Below, piece after piece: positions 51,838 through 59,651 of a stretch of 64,000 bases of DNA. The translations under genes and the position numbers were made by a program. The stretch covers positions 33,486 through 97,485 of the forward strand of contig JBCCYF010000002.1 of NCBI GenBank assembly GCA_039190275.1, given 5' to 3'. The notes beneath the pieces were generated by a model. It saw nothing but the letters and a program-made list of their open reading frames with translations, did no database searches and was not told where the DNA came from. This stretch comes from Halovulum sp039190275 (GTDB lineage: Bacteria > Pseudomonadota > Alphaproteobacteria > Rhodobacterales > Rhodobacteraceae). Positions within the stretch are counted from its first letter, which is position 1, and each line of letters begins with the position of its first letter.

Positions 51838-53409
51838 ATGTGGGCTAGCACGCTCAAACGGTACGCAGCGGTGGTGCTTTTCAGTTTCGCCGCAACCGCT
51901 CAGGCCGACCAGGTGGTGCTTGAGTCTTTCGACCAGTCGATTCGCCTAGATGGTGTGTTAGAGAGCTTCGACGGAGAGTCCTTTACTGTTCGCACCGCGG
52001 TAGGCCCCGTTACCGTGAGGGCCGCCGATGTCCGTTGCACCGGAGAGAGTTGCCCGCGTGTGGCACCCGACCGGACCGACTTCATGATTTCAGGCTCGCG
52101 CAATCTGGCGTCAACGCTGATGCCGTCTCTGGTTGAGGCCTTCAGCTTTGAACTCGATGCCGATCTGACCCTTGGTGCTGGCGCCGAAAACGCAGATGCG
52201 CGCATGACGCTGGAAACCTACGATGGCGATACTCTGGCAGACATCTTGTTCGTCATGGCCGGTTCATCCCAGGGGTTGCGAGACTTGGCAGATGGATCGG
52301 CCAGTATGGCCTTGACCACGCGCCCGTTGCGCCCCGAGGAGCGTGTGGCGGTGACCCGCACCTCGGGGAACGGCGTTCCGAGTGCGGCGCTGGAAACCGT
52401 CTTGGCATTGGACGGACTTTTGATCGTGACCGCGCAAAGCAATCCGGTTCGTTCGTTATCGGAAGCCCGGATTGCCGATGTTTTCGCGGGCCGGATCCGC
52501 AACTGGTCGGAACTTGGCGGTCCGGATCTGCCAATCACCCTTTATGCCCGACCGCCCACCAGCGGAACCGGGTCGGTCTTTGCTGAGCTGGTTTTGCGGC
52601 CGACACGCGCGGTCCTTGATCCCTCGGCTGTTGTCCTGGACAGCGATGCTGAAGTGTCGGACGCCGTGGCCCGCGATCCGTCGGCGATCGGCTTTACCAG
52701 CTATTCGAACGAGCGGGCCGCACGCTCACTCGCTATTCGTGGTGTGTGCGGCATCCAAACCCCGGCGACGGCATTTACGATCAAGACCGAAGAGTACCCG
52801 TTGACCCGGCGGCTGTTCCTTTACCGCAGGGATCGCCCGCTTCCCCAACCAGCCGAGGAATTTCTTGGTTTTGTTGGAAGTGAGACGGCACAAAACATCA
52901 TTGCCCGTACCGGATTTGTAGATCAGGGTGTTTCCGCCCTTACGGTCAACAATATGGGACTACGGTTCGTAGCCAGCCTGCTGCCTTCGGAAACAGAGGC
53001 CGAGTTATCCGAATTGCGGGGCATGATGCAGGACCTTATTTCCGCCGAACGCCTGTCCATTACCTTGCGTTTCGACCAAGGTTCCAGCGATCTGGACACA
53101 CGCGCAAAACGCGATGTTGAGCGTCTGGCGGAAATGATCCGCAGTGGTCGTATGCGCAACAAAGAACTGCTTCTGATCGGGTTTACCGATTCCGTTGGTC
53201 GCGCGGATATCAATGCGCAGCTCAGCCAGTCGCGTGCCGACCAGGCACTCGAAGCGCTGAGGGACATCCTGCCGCAGCAGCTCATGGAAGACACGGCCGT
53301 TCTCACACTGGGATATGGCGAGATGTCGCCGCTGGGCTGCAATGAAACCGCGAACGGCCGCCGGATCAACCGTCGTGTTGAGGTATGGACGCGGGATGTC
53401 GTTCGGTAG
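51838..53409 (+). CDS. PstS-like substrate-binding protein fused to an OmpA peptidoglycan-binding domain
   Basis: A 523-residue secreted protein with signal peptide (about 1-23). Residues about 85-360 match phosphate-type periplasmic binding proteins (ISGSRNLASTLMPSLVEAF, VLALDGLLIVTAQSNPVRSLSEARIADVFAGRIRNWSELGGPD, TSGTGSVFAELVL). Residues about 400-520 are an OmpA-C domain (FDQGSSDLDTRAKRDVERLAEMI, LLIGFTDSVGRADINAQLSQSRADQAL, GRRINRRVEVW) that would hold the protein to the cell wall. The substrate is unknown. No transporter genes are adjacent, so it may be a sensor or scaffold rather than an uptake component. Confidence 0.8.
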   Translation: MWASTLKRYAAVVLFSFAATAQADQVVLESFDQSIRLDGVLESFDGESFTVRTAVGPVTVRAADVRCTGESCPRVAPDRTDFMISGSRNLASTLMPSLVEAFSFELDADLTLGAGAENADARMTLETYDGDTLADILFVMAGSSQGLRDLADGSASMALTTRPLRPEERVAVTRTSGNGVPSAALETVLALDGLLIVTAQSNPVRSLSEARIADVFAGRIRNWSELGGPDLPITLYARPPTSGTGSVFAELVLRPTRAVLDPSAVVLDSDAEVSDAVARDPSAIGFTSYSNERAARSLAIRGVCGIQTPATAFTIKTEEYPLTRRLFLYRRDRPLPQPAEEFLGFVGSETAQNIIARTGFVDQGVSALTVNNMGLRFVASLLPSETEAELSELRGMMQDLISAERLSITLRFDQGSSDLDTRAKRDVERLAEMIRSGRMRNKELLLIGFTDSVGRADINAQLSQSRADQALEALRDILPQQLMEDTAVLTLGYGEMSPLGCNETANGRRINRRVEVWTRDVVR

Positions 53410-54893
53410 GTGGTGGTCGCCCGAGGACTCACGCGAACCTTAGGATTTGATCTGCGAGATCTGAAACCTACAGACTGCGTACTGCGGAAAAGCACATCCG
53501 GCGTTGCCAACTCCGGTGGGATCGCAGAACGACCACGGTCCGCAGTGCAATACCTTCTAGGCCCGCCATCATTCCGTCCCGGATACGTCCATCGCGCCAT
53601 CGCGTGTAGCACAACATGTACAGCGTCTTTAGGGACCATTGGACAATGGAGCATTGCGCCACCGTACGCCACCGCGATTAGTGACGTATATCCTGCTCGC
53701 TACACATCTGTCATCAGTGCAAGGTCTCCCGTGAAACCGCATGAAACAGGGCTCACGGTCTGCCACAATCGCATCGCGCACCCCGAGAAGATCAGATATC
53801 CCCCCCCTTTTTACTCTCAGACAACGAAACACCTGGCTTGCCAGAAACCAATGAACCCCGACCCCAGCGATGTGGTTGCACAAGAGCTAACGTATATTGG
53901 TAAGCTGCCAGATGCTCTGCAGTCTGTCGCGCAAGATGGGGTGTCGGAAACCTTTCTGCTCACTCGCGGACCTACAAATTAGTCCCCGACGCAACAGCGG
54001 CGCTCTAGAAGCTTTGGAATCAGATGTCACCTAACTTTTTGAATTCTTTGGCGTCAGATACCATAAAGCAAGCGAGCCCGGGGTGAAAAGCTTGTCTTAT
54101 GAACTTCCTTGTCTGCATGCGAAGAGGGGGCCACTGCTGACCACTTCATTTATGGCGGGCAGTGGCGGTGTGTAGATCGTGACGTGCTTCGTCGTAGCGG
54201 ACCGTTCTAAAGTGTAATCCTACATCGTCTTCTGATGCGGCCTGAAGGGATACCAGATATTGCAGTCTCGGATGACACGCACAGGATTTAACGAGGACGG
54301 CAGGAAGAAAAACTGGCGTAGACACTTCCAACGACAAGCTCGATTTCTACCGATTGAGTAATAGGACCCTCGGGCAGTTTCCCAACACGAATGCCGGTTT
54401 CCCGAGTCTGCGGCGTTGGATTGGACCGGACCTGCCCGCCGGGATGGTTTCCGACCCTATAGGCGTGTACCACGGCACGGTCGAGGCGGTGGCAGTAGAC
54501 CAAAACAGGCCGGGCGGATGCGCATGTCCCCGCACAAATGGGTGCGGCACACGAGTTCGGGCCAGCCATGCAGTTTGCCAAGGACCGTCCTGTTCTCAGA
54601 GAACTAAAGGCTTCGCGTGCGGCACTGATCAAAGACAAGCTGCGTTTTCAAAACCAGTTGAATCCGTCCAACTGCTGCAGGAGGTGCGAGATCACGGTGG
54701 CACCGCAGGCATGCCCGGTTGGGGGCATCCGCGAGCCGATCTGAAAATGGCTCTCCGCTGTATCAGGCAAACGACACGGGCCTTGGCGGTACCGACAGAA
54801 TTCTCGGAAACACCCATCATCCAGCGGCGTTGGTTTGTTTTGGCAATCCAGAGGGAATGCGGCGCCTGCGGGTCAGTATAGAGCTTGCGACAC
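53410..54893. other. Gene-poor, decayed region
   Basis: About 1.5 kb with no intact gene. A 43-codon frame at 53850-53981 (MNPDPSDVVAQELTYIGKLP...) has no clear ribosome site and is not called. An IS110-like transposase fragment lies near 54565-54672. No inverted-repeat ends were found. Confidence 0.5.
54565..54672 (+). pseudogene. Remnant of an IS110-like transposase
   Basis: The stretch PVLRELKASRAALIKDKLRF, followed by QNQLNPSN, resembles the middle of IS110 transposases (consensus L-x-E-L-x-x-x-R-R-x-L-V-K-D-R-T-A-x-K-N-R). The frame breaks on both sides, and neither the DEDD active-site residues nor the C-terminal domain are found. Inactive fragment. Confidence 0.35.
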
Positions 54894-55661
54894 CTACAGC
54901 AGCCCCATCGACCGAAAGCTGGAATCGCTGTCTTTGCCAACAATAATGTGGTCATGCAGCGTGATCCCAAGCGCATCCGCCGCGTCGGCGACACGATGTG
55001 TCATTGTGATATCGGCGCTGCTGGGTTCCGGATCCCCCGAGGGATGGTTGTGAACCAAAATGATGGCGGAGGCGCCAAGTTCGAGCGCGCGTTTCACCAC
55101 TTCCCTGGGGTAGACCGGCACATGGTCGACCGTGCCTTTGGCCTGCGGCTCATCGGCAACCAGTACGTTCTTGCGGTCAAGATAGAGCACGCGAAACTCC
55201 TCGGTATCGCGATGAGCCATGGCCGTCTTGCAATAGGTTAGCAACGCATCCCAGGAACTTAACACTTCCCGACCGACAATCTTGGCCTGTGCAAGGCGAT
55301 GAGCAGCGGCCTCGACAATCTTCAGCTCTGTTATGACGGCAGCGCCGACACCCGAAACCTCCCCCAGGCGACTGCGCGGGGCAGAAATCGTGTGGTTGAA
55401 ATCACCGAATGTCGCCAGCAGTCGTTTTGCCAGTGGCTTAACGTCCTTGCGCGGGATGGCGCGGAACAGGACCAACTCCAGAAGCTCGTAGTCCGCGACC
55501 GACGCGGGCCCCGCACGCTCAAACCGCGCCCGCAGACGTTTGCGGTGGTCTGAACTATCAGATTTTCGCTCTACCTTGCCGGGCGTTGCCGCCACGGCTG
55601 GTCCAGCAATAGGCAGGAGCGGAGCCTCCTCAAAACTGTTCTGTACGAATGGATCACTCAT
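54894..55661 (-). CDS. radC: RadC-family JAB/MPN protein
   Basis: A 255-residue protein. It has a helix-hairpin-helix N-terminal part (about 25-110: YELLELVLFRAIPRKDVKPLAKRLL, GEVSGVGAAVI) and a C-terminal JAB1/MPN metalloprotease-like domain with the zinc motif HNHPSGDPEPSSADITMT. RadC was named for DNA repair, but its function is not settled. Start ATG at 55661. Confidence 0.92.
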   Translation of the reverse strand: MSDPFVQNSFEEAPLLPIAGPAVAATPGKVERKSDSSDHRKRLRARFERAGPASVADYELLELVLFRAIPRKDVKPLAKRLLATFGDFNHTISAPRSRLGEVSGVGAAVITELKIVEAAAHRLAQAKIVGREVLSSWDALLTYCKTAMAHRDTEEFRVLYLDRKNVLVADEPQAKGTVDHVPVYPREVVKRALELGASAIILVHNHPSGDPEPSSADITMTHRVADAADALGITLHDHIIVGKDSDSSFRSMGLL

Positions 55662-55722
55662 CAACCGATCAAGGCACAGCTATGGTTAATCCTTCGCTAA
55701 AGCAGATCACCGAAAACCAGGT

Positions 55723-56532
55723 TCAGCCGCTTGCCCAGGTCGGATGAAAGCGTCCGGCAGGAGAGAGTGTAAAAATCTCGCACCCCTGAGCGGTAACACC
55801 AACGGAGTGCTCAAATTGAGCGGACAATGATTTGTCCTTGGTGACGGCGGTCCAGTCATCTGCGAGCACCTTGGTTTCGGGCCGGCCCAAGTTGATCATG
55901 GGCTCAATTGTAAAGAACATCCCCTCTTCAAGTCTCGGCCCGGTACCCGGTCGGCCATAGTGTAGCACGTTGGGTGCTGAGTGAAAAACACGGCCCAGCC
56001 CATGACCACAGAAGTCCCGCACGACGGAGGTACGCTGCGACTCAGCATAGCTTTGAATCGCGTGACCGATATCGCCAAAGGTGTTGCCCGGTTTGACAGC
56101 GGCAATCCCGCGCATCAGCGCTTCATGCGTGATGTCGATCAGCCGTTCGGCCTTGCGTTGCAACTTGCCGGCGACATACATGCGGCTGGTATCCCCGTAC
56201 CAGCCATCCAGAACCACCGTCACGTCGATGTTCAGAATGTCGCCATCGCGCAATTTCTTATCCGACGGGATCCCGTGGCACACCACGTGGTTGATAGAGA
56301 TACAGCTGGCGTGTTTGTAGCCCTTGTAACCGACGGTGGCCGACACCGCGCCCGCGTCCTCAACCCGCTCGTGGATCAGCCGGTTGAGCGTTGCGGTCTC
56401 AACGCCAGGCACCACATATTGGGCAATGTCATCCAGAATCGTCGCAGCCAGCCGGCCTGCCCGCGCCATGCCGGGGTAGTGCGCAGCATCGTGAATCCGG
56501 ATACCATCCTGATTCAGGCGACCAAAACTCAT
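55723..56532 (-). CDS. map: Methionine aminopeptidase, type I
   Basis: Map removes the initiator methionine from new proteins. The 269-residue enzyme keeps all metal ligands: His in NHVVCHGIPS, Asp in NIDVTVVLDG, Asp in YGDTSRMY, His in FCGHGLGRVFH, Glu in FTIEPMI, and Glu in QFEHSVGV. It has a 15-residue N-terminal extension compared with the shortest forms. ATG at 56532; a TTG three codons upstream is also possible. Confidence 0.96.
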   Translation of the reverse strand: MSFGRLNQDGIRIHDAAHYPGMARAGRLAATILDDIAQYVVPGVETATLNRLIHERVEDAGAVSATVGYKGYKHASCISINHVVCHGIPSDKKLRDGDILNIDVTVVLDGWYGDTSRMYVAGKLQRKAERLIDITHEALMRGIAAVKPGNTFGDIGHAIQSYAESQRTSVVRDFCGHGLGRVFHSAPNVLHYGRPGTGPRLEEGMFFTIEPMINLGRPETKVLADDWTAVTKDKSLSAQFEHSVGVTAQGCEIFTLSPAGRFHPTWASG

Positions 56533-56611
56533 GCCTTCCAAAACAGTGCTCCTGACCGTTCGGGGCGCGCCCCGGTGCTCTGGGGCAATGTGGGCCGGTT
56601 CACTCTCGGTT

Positions 56612-57322
56612 TCAACCCGTCAACGCCACCGGACATGGCCGACCAAGCCAAATTCCCTTTGAGTCAATCCGAGTGTCATAGCACAGCATTTCCACTCCGG
56701 CATCCTTGGCCGCACGCGCTGCGGTGGCGTATTGGGGGTCAAGGTCGGCGGCGAACCTGAGTGCGGTGCAATCGGTGCGTTGAATCAGGTAAAGCATGAT
56801 GGCGCGATGCCCCTGCGCCACCATCAGCGACAGATCCGCCAGATGTTTCGCGCCGCGGGCGGTGACACAGTCTGGAAACTCCGCCCAGGTGCCCTCGCGC
56901 CTCAAATGCACGTTCTTAACCTCAAGGTAACAATCGGGACGGCCGGGTTCTGTCAGCAGAAAGTCGACCCGGCTGGATTGCGCGTATTTCACTTCGGGGC
57001 GCACCGTCGTATAGGCCGAAACCGCACCAATATCCCCTGCCCGCAACGCCTCGCCCACGACCTTGTTCGGGACGGAGGTATCGATCCCGGCCAGATGCCC
57101 ACCATCAAGCGCAATCAGGCGCCAGGAATACTTCAGCTTACGCTTGGGGTTTTGTGATGGTTCCACCCAAACGGTCGCACCTGGTGTCGAAACGCCCAGC
57201 ATTGCACCGGGATTGGCACAATGCACTGTCACCTCCTGCCCGTCTTCCAGGGTGACGTCAGCCAGAAACCGTTTATACCGTCTTTGAAGAGTGGCGCGCA
57301 GCAGCGGTGTTTGGAATTCCAT
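56612..57322 (-). CDS. sfsA: SfsA family DNA-binding/nuclease-like protein
   Basis: A 236-residue protein with the SfsA pattern: LLRATLQRRYKRFLADVTLEDG, VHCANPGAMLG, and VDFLLTEPGRPDCYLEVKNVHLRREG (nuclease-like E-V-K core) and ITARGAKHLADL-like TARGAKHLADLSLM. SfsA was described in sugar fermentation in E. coli; its biochemical role is unclear. It is upstream of map and divergent from the next gene. Confidence 0.93.
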   Translation of the reverse strand: MEFQTPLLRATLQRRYKRFLADVTLEDGQEVTVHCANPGAMLGVSTPGATVWVEPSQNPKRKLKYSWRLIALDGGHLAGIDTSVPNKVVGEALRAGDIGAVSAYTTVRPEVKYAQSSRVDFLLTEPGRPDCYLEVKNVHLRREGTWAEFPDCVTARGAKHLADLSLMVAQGHRAIMLYLIQRTDCTALRFAADLDPQYATAARAAKDAGVEMLCYDTRIDSKGIWLGRPCPVALTG

Positions 57323-57368
57323 TCCCTCCAGCTACCTTGCCATCACATCAAGAACAAGGATTGCAATA

Positions 57369-58085
57369 ATGCCGAACCCCACCGCCGCAATGCTCGTGAT
57401 TGGGGACGAGATACTGTCTGGTCGAACGCGGGATGCGAATATGTATCACCTGGCCGGGCGACTTGCGGAATTAGGTATTGATCTGAATGAGGTCCGAGTT
57501 GTTGCGGACCATGCCGACGACATCGTAGCCGCCCTGAACGCCCTGCGGAACCGGTACGACAATGTGTTCACCAGCGGCGGTATCGGCCCTACGCATGACG
57601 ATATCACCGCAGACTGTGTGGCGCGGGCCTTCGGTGTGGATATCGGGGTGCGCGAGGACGCGCGGCAGATACTCGCAACCAACTATCCCGATGGGGAGGC
57701 AGCGCTGAACCCGGCCCGGCTTCGCATGGCACGGATCCCCGACGGCGCCCGATTGATCGAGAACCCTGTGTCCAAAGCCCCCGGTTTCAGCCTTGAGAAC
57801 GTCCATGTTCTTGCCGGTGTGCCAAATGTGTTCAAGGCTATGGTCGAGAGTATTTTGCCAACCCTGACAGGCGGGGCAGCCCTCATTTCCGAAAGCGTAC
57901 GCATCGACCGGGGCGAAAGCGACGTTGCGGAGGCACTGGGCATGATCGATGCGCGGTATCCCCAGGTCGGTATCGGATCATATCCGTTTCAACGCGACGG
58001 GCGCTTTGGGACAAACATTGTGTTGCGCTCAGCCGACCGGACCGCGCTGGACGCGGCGGCAAATGATGTGCGGGCCTTGATCTGA
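57369..58085 (+). CDS. CinA-type molybdopterin-binding-domain protein
   Basis: A 238-residue protein comprising the MoCF-type domain of CinA: MLVIGDEILSGRTRDANMYHLAGRLAELGIDL, TSGGIGPTHDDITADCVARAFG and GFSLENVHVLAGVPNVFKAMVE. The C-terminal amidohydrolase domain of full CinA is missing, as in many alphaproteobacteria. CinA-type proteins act on damaged pyridine nucleotides or ADP-ribose. ATG at 57369 follows AAGGA. Confidence 0.88.
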   Translation: MPNPTAAMLVIGDEILSGRTRDANMYHLAGRLAELGIDLNEVRVVADHADDIVAALNALRNRYDNVFTSGGIGPTHDDITADCVARAFGVDIGVREDARQILATNYPDGEAALNPARLRMARIPDGARLIENPVSKAPGFSLENVHVLAGVPNVFKAMVESILPTLTGGAALISESVRIDRGESDVAEALGMIDARYPQVGIGSYPFQRDGRFGTNIVLRSADRTALDAAANDVRALI

Positions 58086-58138
58086 TCCCGCGCATCGAAA
58101 ACCTGGAGGGGACCACCTATTGCTCGGGCTACTGGCAG

Positions 58139-58900
58139 GTGCGGGAGAACACCAAACGCTCGGGAACCACCTATCTGAAGTACATCGACCGGACCTGCAG
58201 GATGCTTGGCGGTGCGGAGCTTGTTGTCTTCTATGCGCAGGACGATGTCAGGGCGGCCTTTGAAGCCGCGGCGGCCCGCCATGGCATAGCGTTGTCCTGT
58301 CGCCGCGTCCCGATCGCCGAATTGCCAGGAACACCCTATGCCGCAGAACTCTTGGCGGGATGTCAGGCCATGGACCCGGAACCTCTGCGCGCGCTTCCCG
58401 ATGCACGGCGCGAGAAGGGCCTGCGGCATTTGCGTGAGCTCAACCAATCTGGACCCGAAGCCTATCTGAGCGTGGTGGCGATCTGGGTCAGCAAGGTTTT
58501 GCTGATGGATTCACTTGCGTGTGAGCGGGACGAGCCGGGGCACAGGTTTACCTGGGTGGATGCGTCGGTTTCCCGATTTAGACACAAACGTCAGCGGTGG
58601 AATTTCATGGCCCAAAGGATGCCCAACGAGGCGATGGCGCACTATGGAAACCTGATGCGGGTGAACGGTGTTCGTCTGCCGCTGAACGCGTCATTCCTCA
58701 GCGCAACGGCGCCCATCTGGCACAAGGTCAGCGAGAGGTTCGAGGCGAAACTCAAGTGCGCGATTTCCCAGGAGTACGCCCACGATGAAGAGACCATTCT
58801 CGCATTATGCCATGCCGAAACCCCGGATCTGTTCTACACGCTTGGTGATATGCACGGATTGATCAGACGCAAACTGGCAAACATCACCGGTTCCTTGTGA
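58139..58900 (+). CDS. HtrL/YibB-family (WlaTC-like) putative glycosyltransferase
   Basis: A protein of at least 253 residues with the pattern of the HtrL/YibB family: NTKRSGTTYLKYIDR, SGPEAYLSVVAIWVSKVLLM, FTWVDASVSRFRHKR and EYAHDEETILAL. The family resembles glycosyltransferases, but activity is unproven. No ATG, GTG or TTG lies before this GTG in frame back to a stop at 58064, yet the translation upstream (IENLEGTTYCSGYWQ) reads like the start of the domain. A CTG at 58082, overlapping the previous stop, may be the true start. The gene directly follows the CinA-type gene. Confidence 0.7.
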   Translation: MRENTKRSGTTYLKYIDRTCRMLGGAELVVFYAQDDVRAAFEAAAARHGIALSCRRVPIAELPGTPYAAELLAGCQAMDPEPLRALPDARREKGLRHLRELNQSGPEAYLSVVAIWVSKVLLMDSLACERDEPGHRFTWVDASVSRFRHKRQRWNFMAQRMPNEAMAHYGNLMRVNGVRLPLNASFLSATAPIWHKVSERFEAKLKCAISQEYAHDEETILALCHAETPDLFYTLGDMHGLIRRKLANITGSL

Positions 58901-59085
58901 TGATGCACGCACAATGACCCGAGCCGGTCCGCCGTTTCAACACAGTAGACCGACACCCGCGCATGGGGCAGACGCAGTAATGCAAACGGTGAAAATTACC
59001 GTCATCCCAACCGTGAATCGGATTGTTATCAAGGCCTTGAGGCCATAAGGAATGTTTCAGGCCCAAAATTGGCCCGATGCGCTAG

Positions 59086-59171
59086 ACCCGCGTGGTGGAA
59101 TGGTAGACACAAGAGACTTAAAATCTCTGGGCAGAAATGCCGTGCCGGTTCGAGTCCGGCCGCGGGTACCA
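59086..59171 (+). tRNA. tRNA-Leu (anticodon TAA)
   Basis: An 86-base type II tRNA. The acceptor stem ACCCGCG pairs with CGCGGGT, then A and an encoded CCA. The anticodon stem is AGAGA/TCTCT around loop CTTAAAA (anticodon TAA). A long variable arm (GGGCAGAAATGCC) and TTCGAGT T-loop are present. No integrase or attachment repeat was found next to it. Confidence 0.95.
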
Positions 59172-59618
59172 GTGAAAATCAGGCCATTGATTTCGTGGGC
59201 AAAATATCGCCTCTGCCACACGCCGTCTTGGGTGTGACGCACATTGCAACTTTGCCGCACTCACGACTTCCATGCTTGACGCCAAAAGATGGCGTCGGTT
59301 CGCACCGCATGAGTAGTTCGCATCGACAGATGGGCCGACATGCGCAAAGGCGGCACTTGCCTGCGTCTCGCTTACTCCCGCTTCGCAAACGGACACGGAC
59401 ACCGTTTTCCGTATGCCGCGCAGAGAGCAAGAGAAGCCACATCGAGCGCATAGACCACTCACCGATGGAAGAAGACTTCCACCCGCAGATGCCGGAAACC
59501 CCGTTGCGCACCGCCGTTCTCAACCGCAATAGCCCTCCTGGCGCACAGCTCACCTGGCCCCGAGGGACAGGGCGGTGCACGCAGTAGGCACGCGCGACCT
59601 TCCCGCAATCTGCGCGTT
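59172..59618. other. Region after tRNA-Leu with no visible gene
   Basis: About 450 bases with open frames on both strands that lack ribosome sites and known motifs. I see no integrase remnant and no repeat of the tRNA 3' end. Confidence 0.45.
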
Positions 59619-59647
59619 AAAGCCCCCGAATGGCCTCCGGGGGCTTT
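59619..59647 (-). terminator. Terminator of the molybdenum hydroxylase operon
   Basis: AAAGCCCCCG and CGGGGGCTTT form a perfect ten-pair stem around a nine-base loop, five bases after the stop of the large-subunit gene on the minus strand. The A/T flanks make it work as a terminator in either direction. Confidence 0.8.
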
Positions 59648-59651
59648 GGCT

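Noticed and set aside
53850..53981. A 43-codon frame starting MNPDPSDVVAQELTYIG
   Set aside because: No ribosome binding site, and it lies in a decayed region with broken frames around it.
59086..59618. A genomic island or prophage inserted at tRNA-Leu
   Set aside because: No integrase, no repeat of the tRNA 3' end and no phage genes are visible downstream; the following genes are metabolic.
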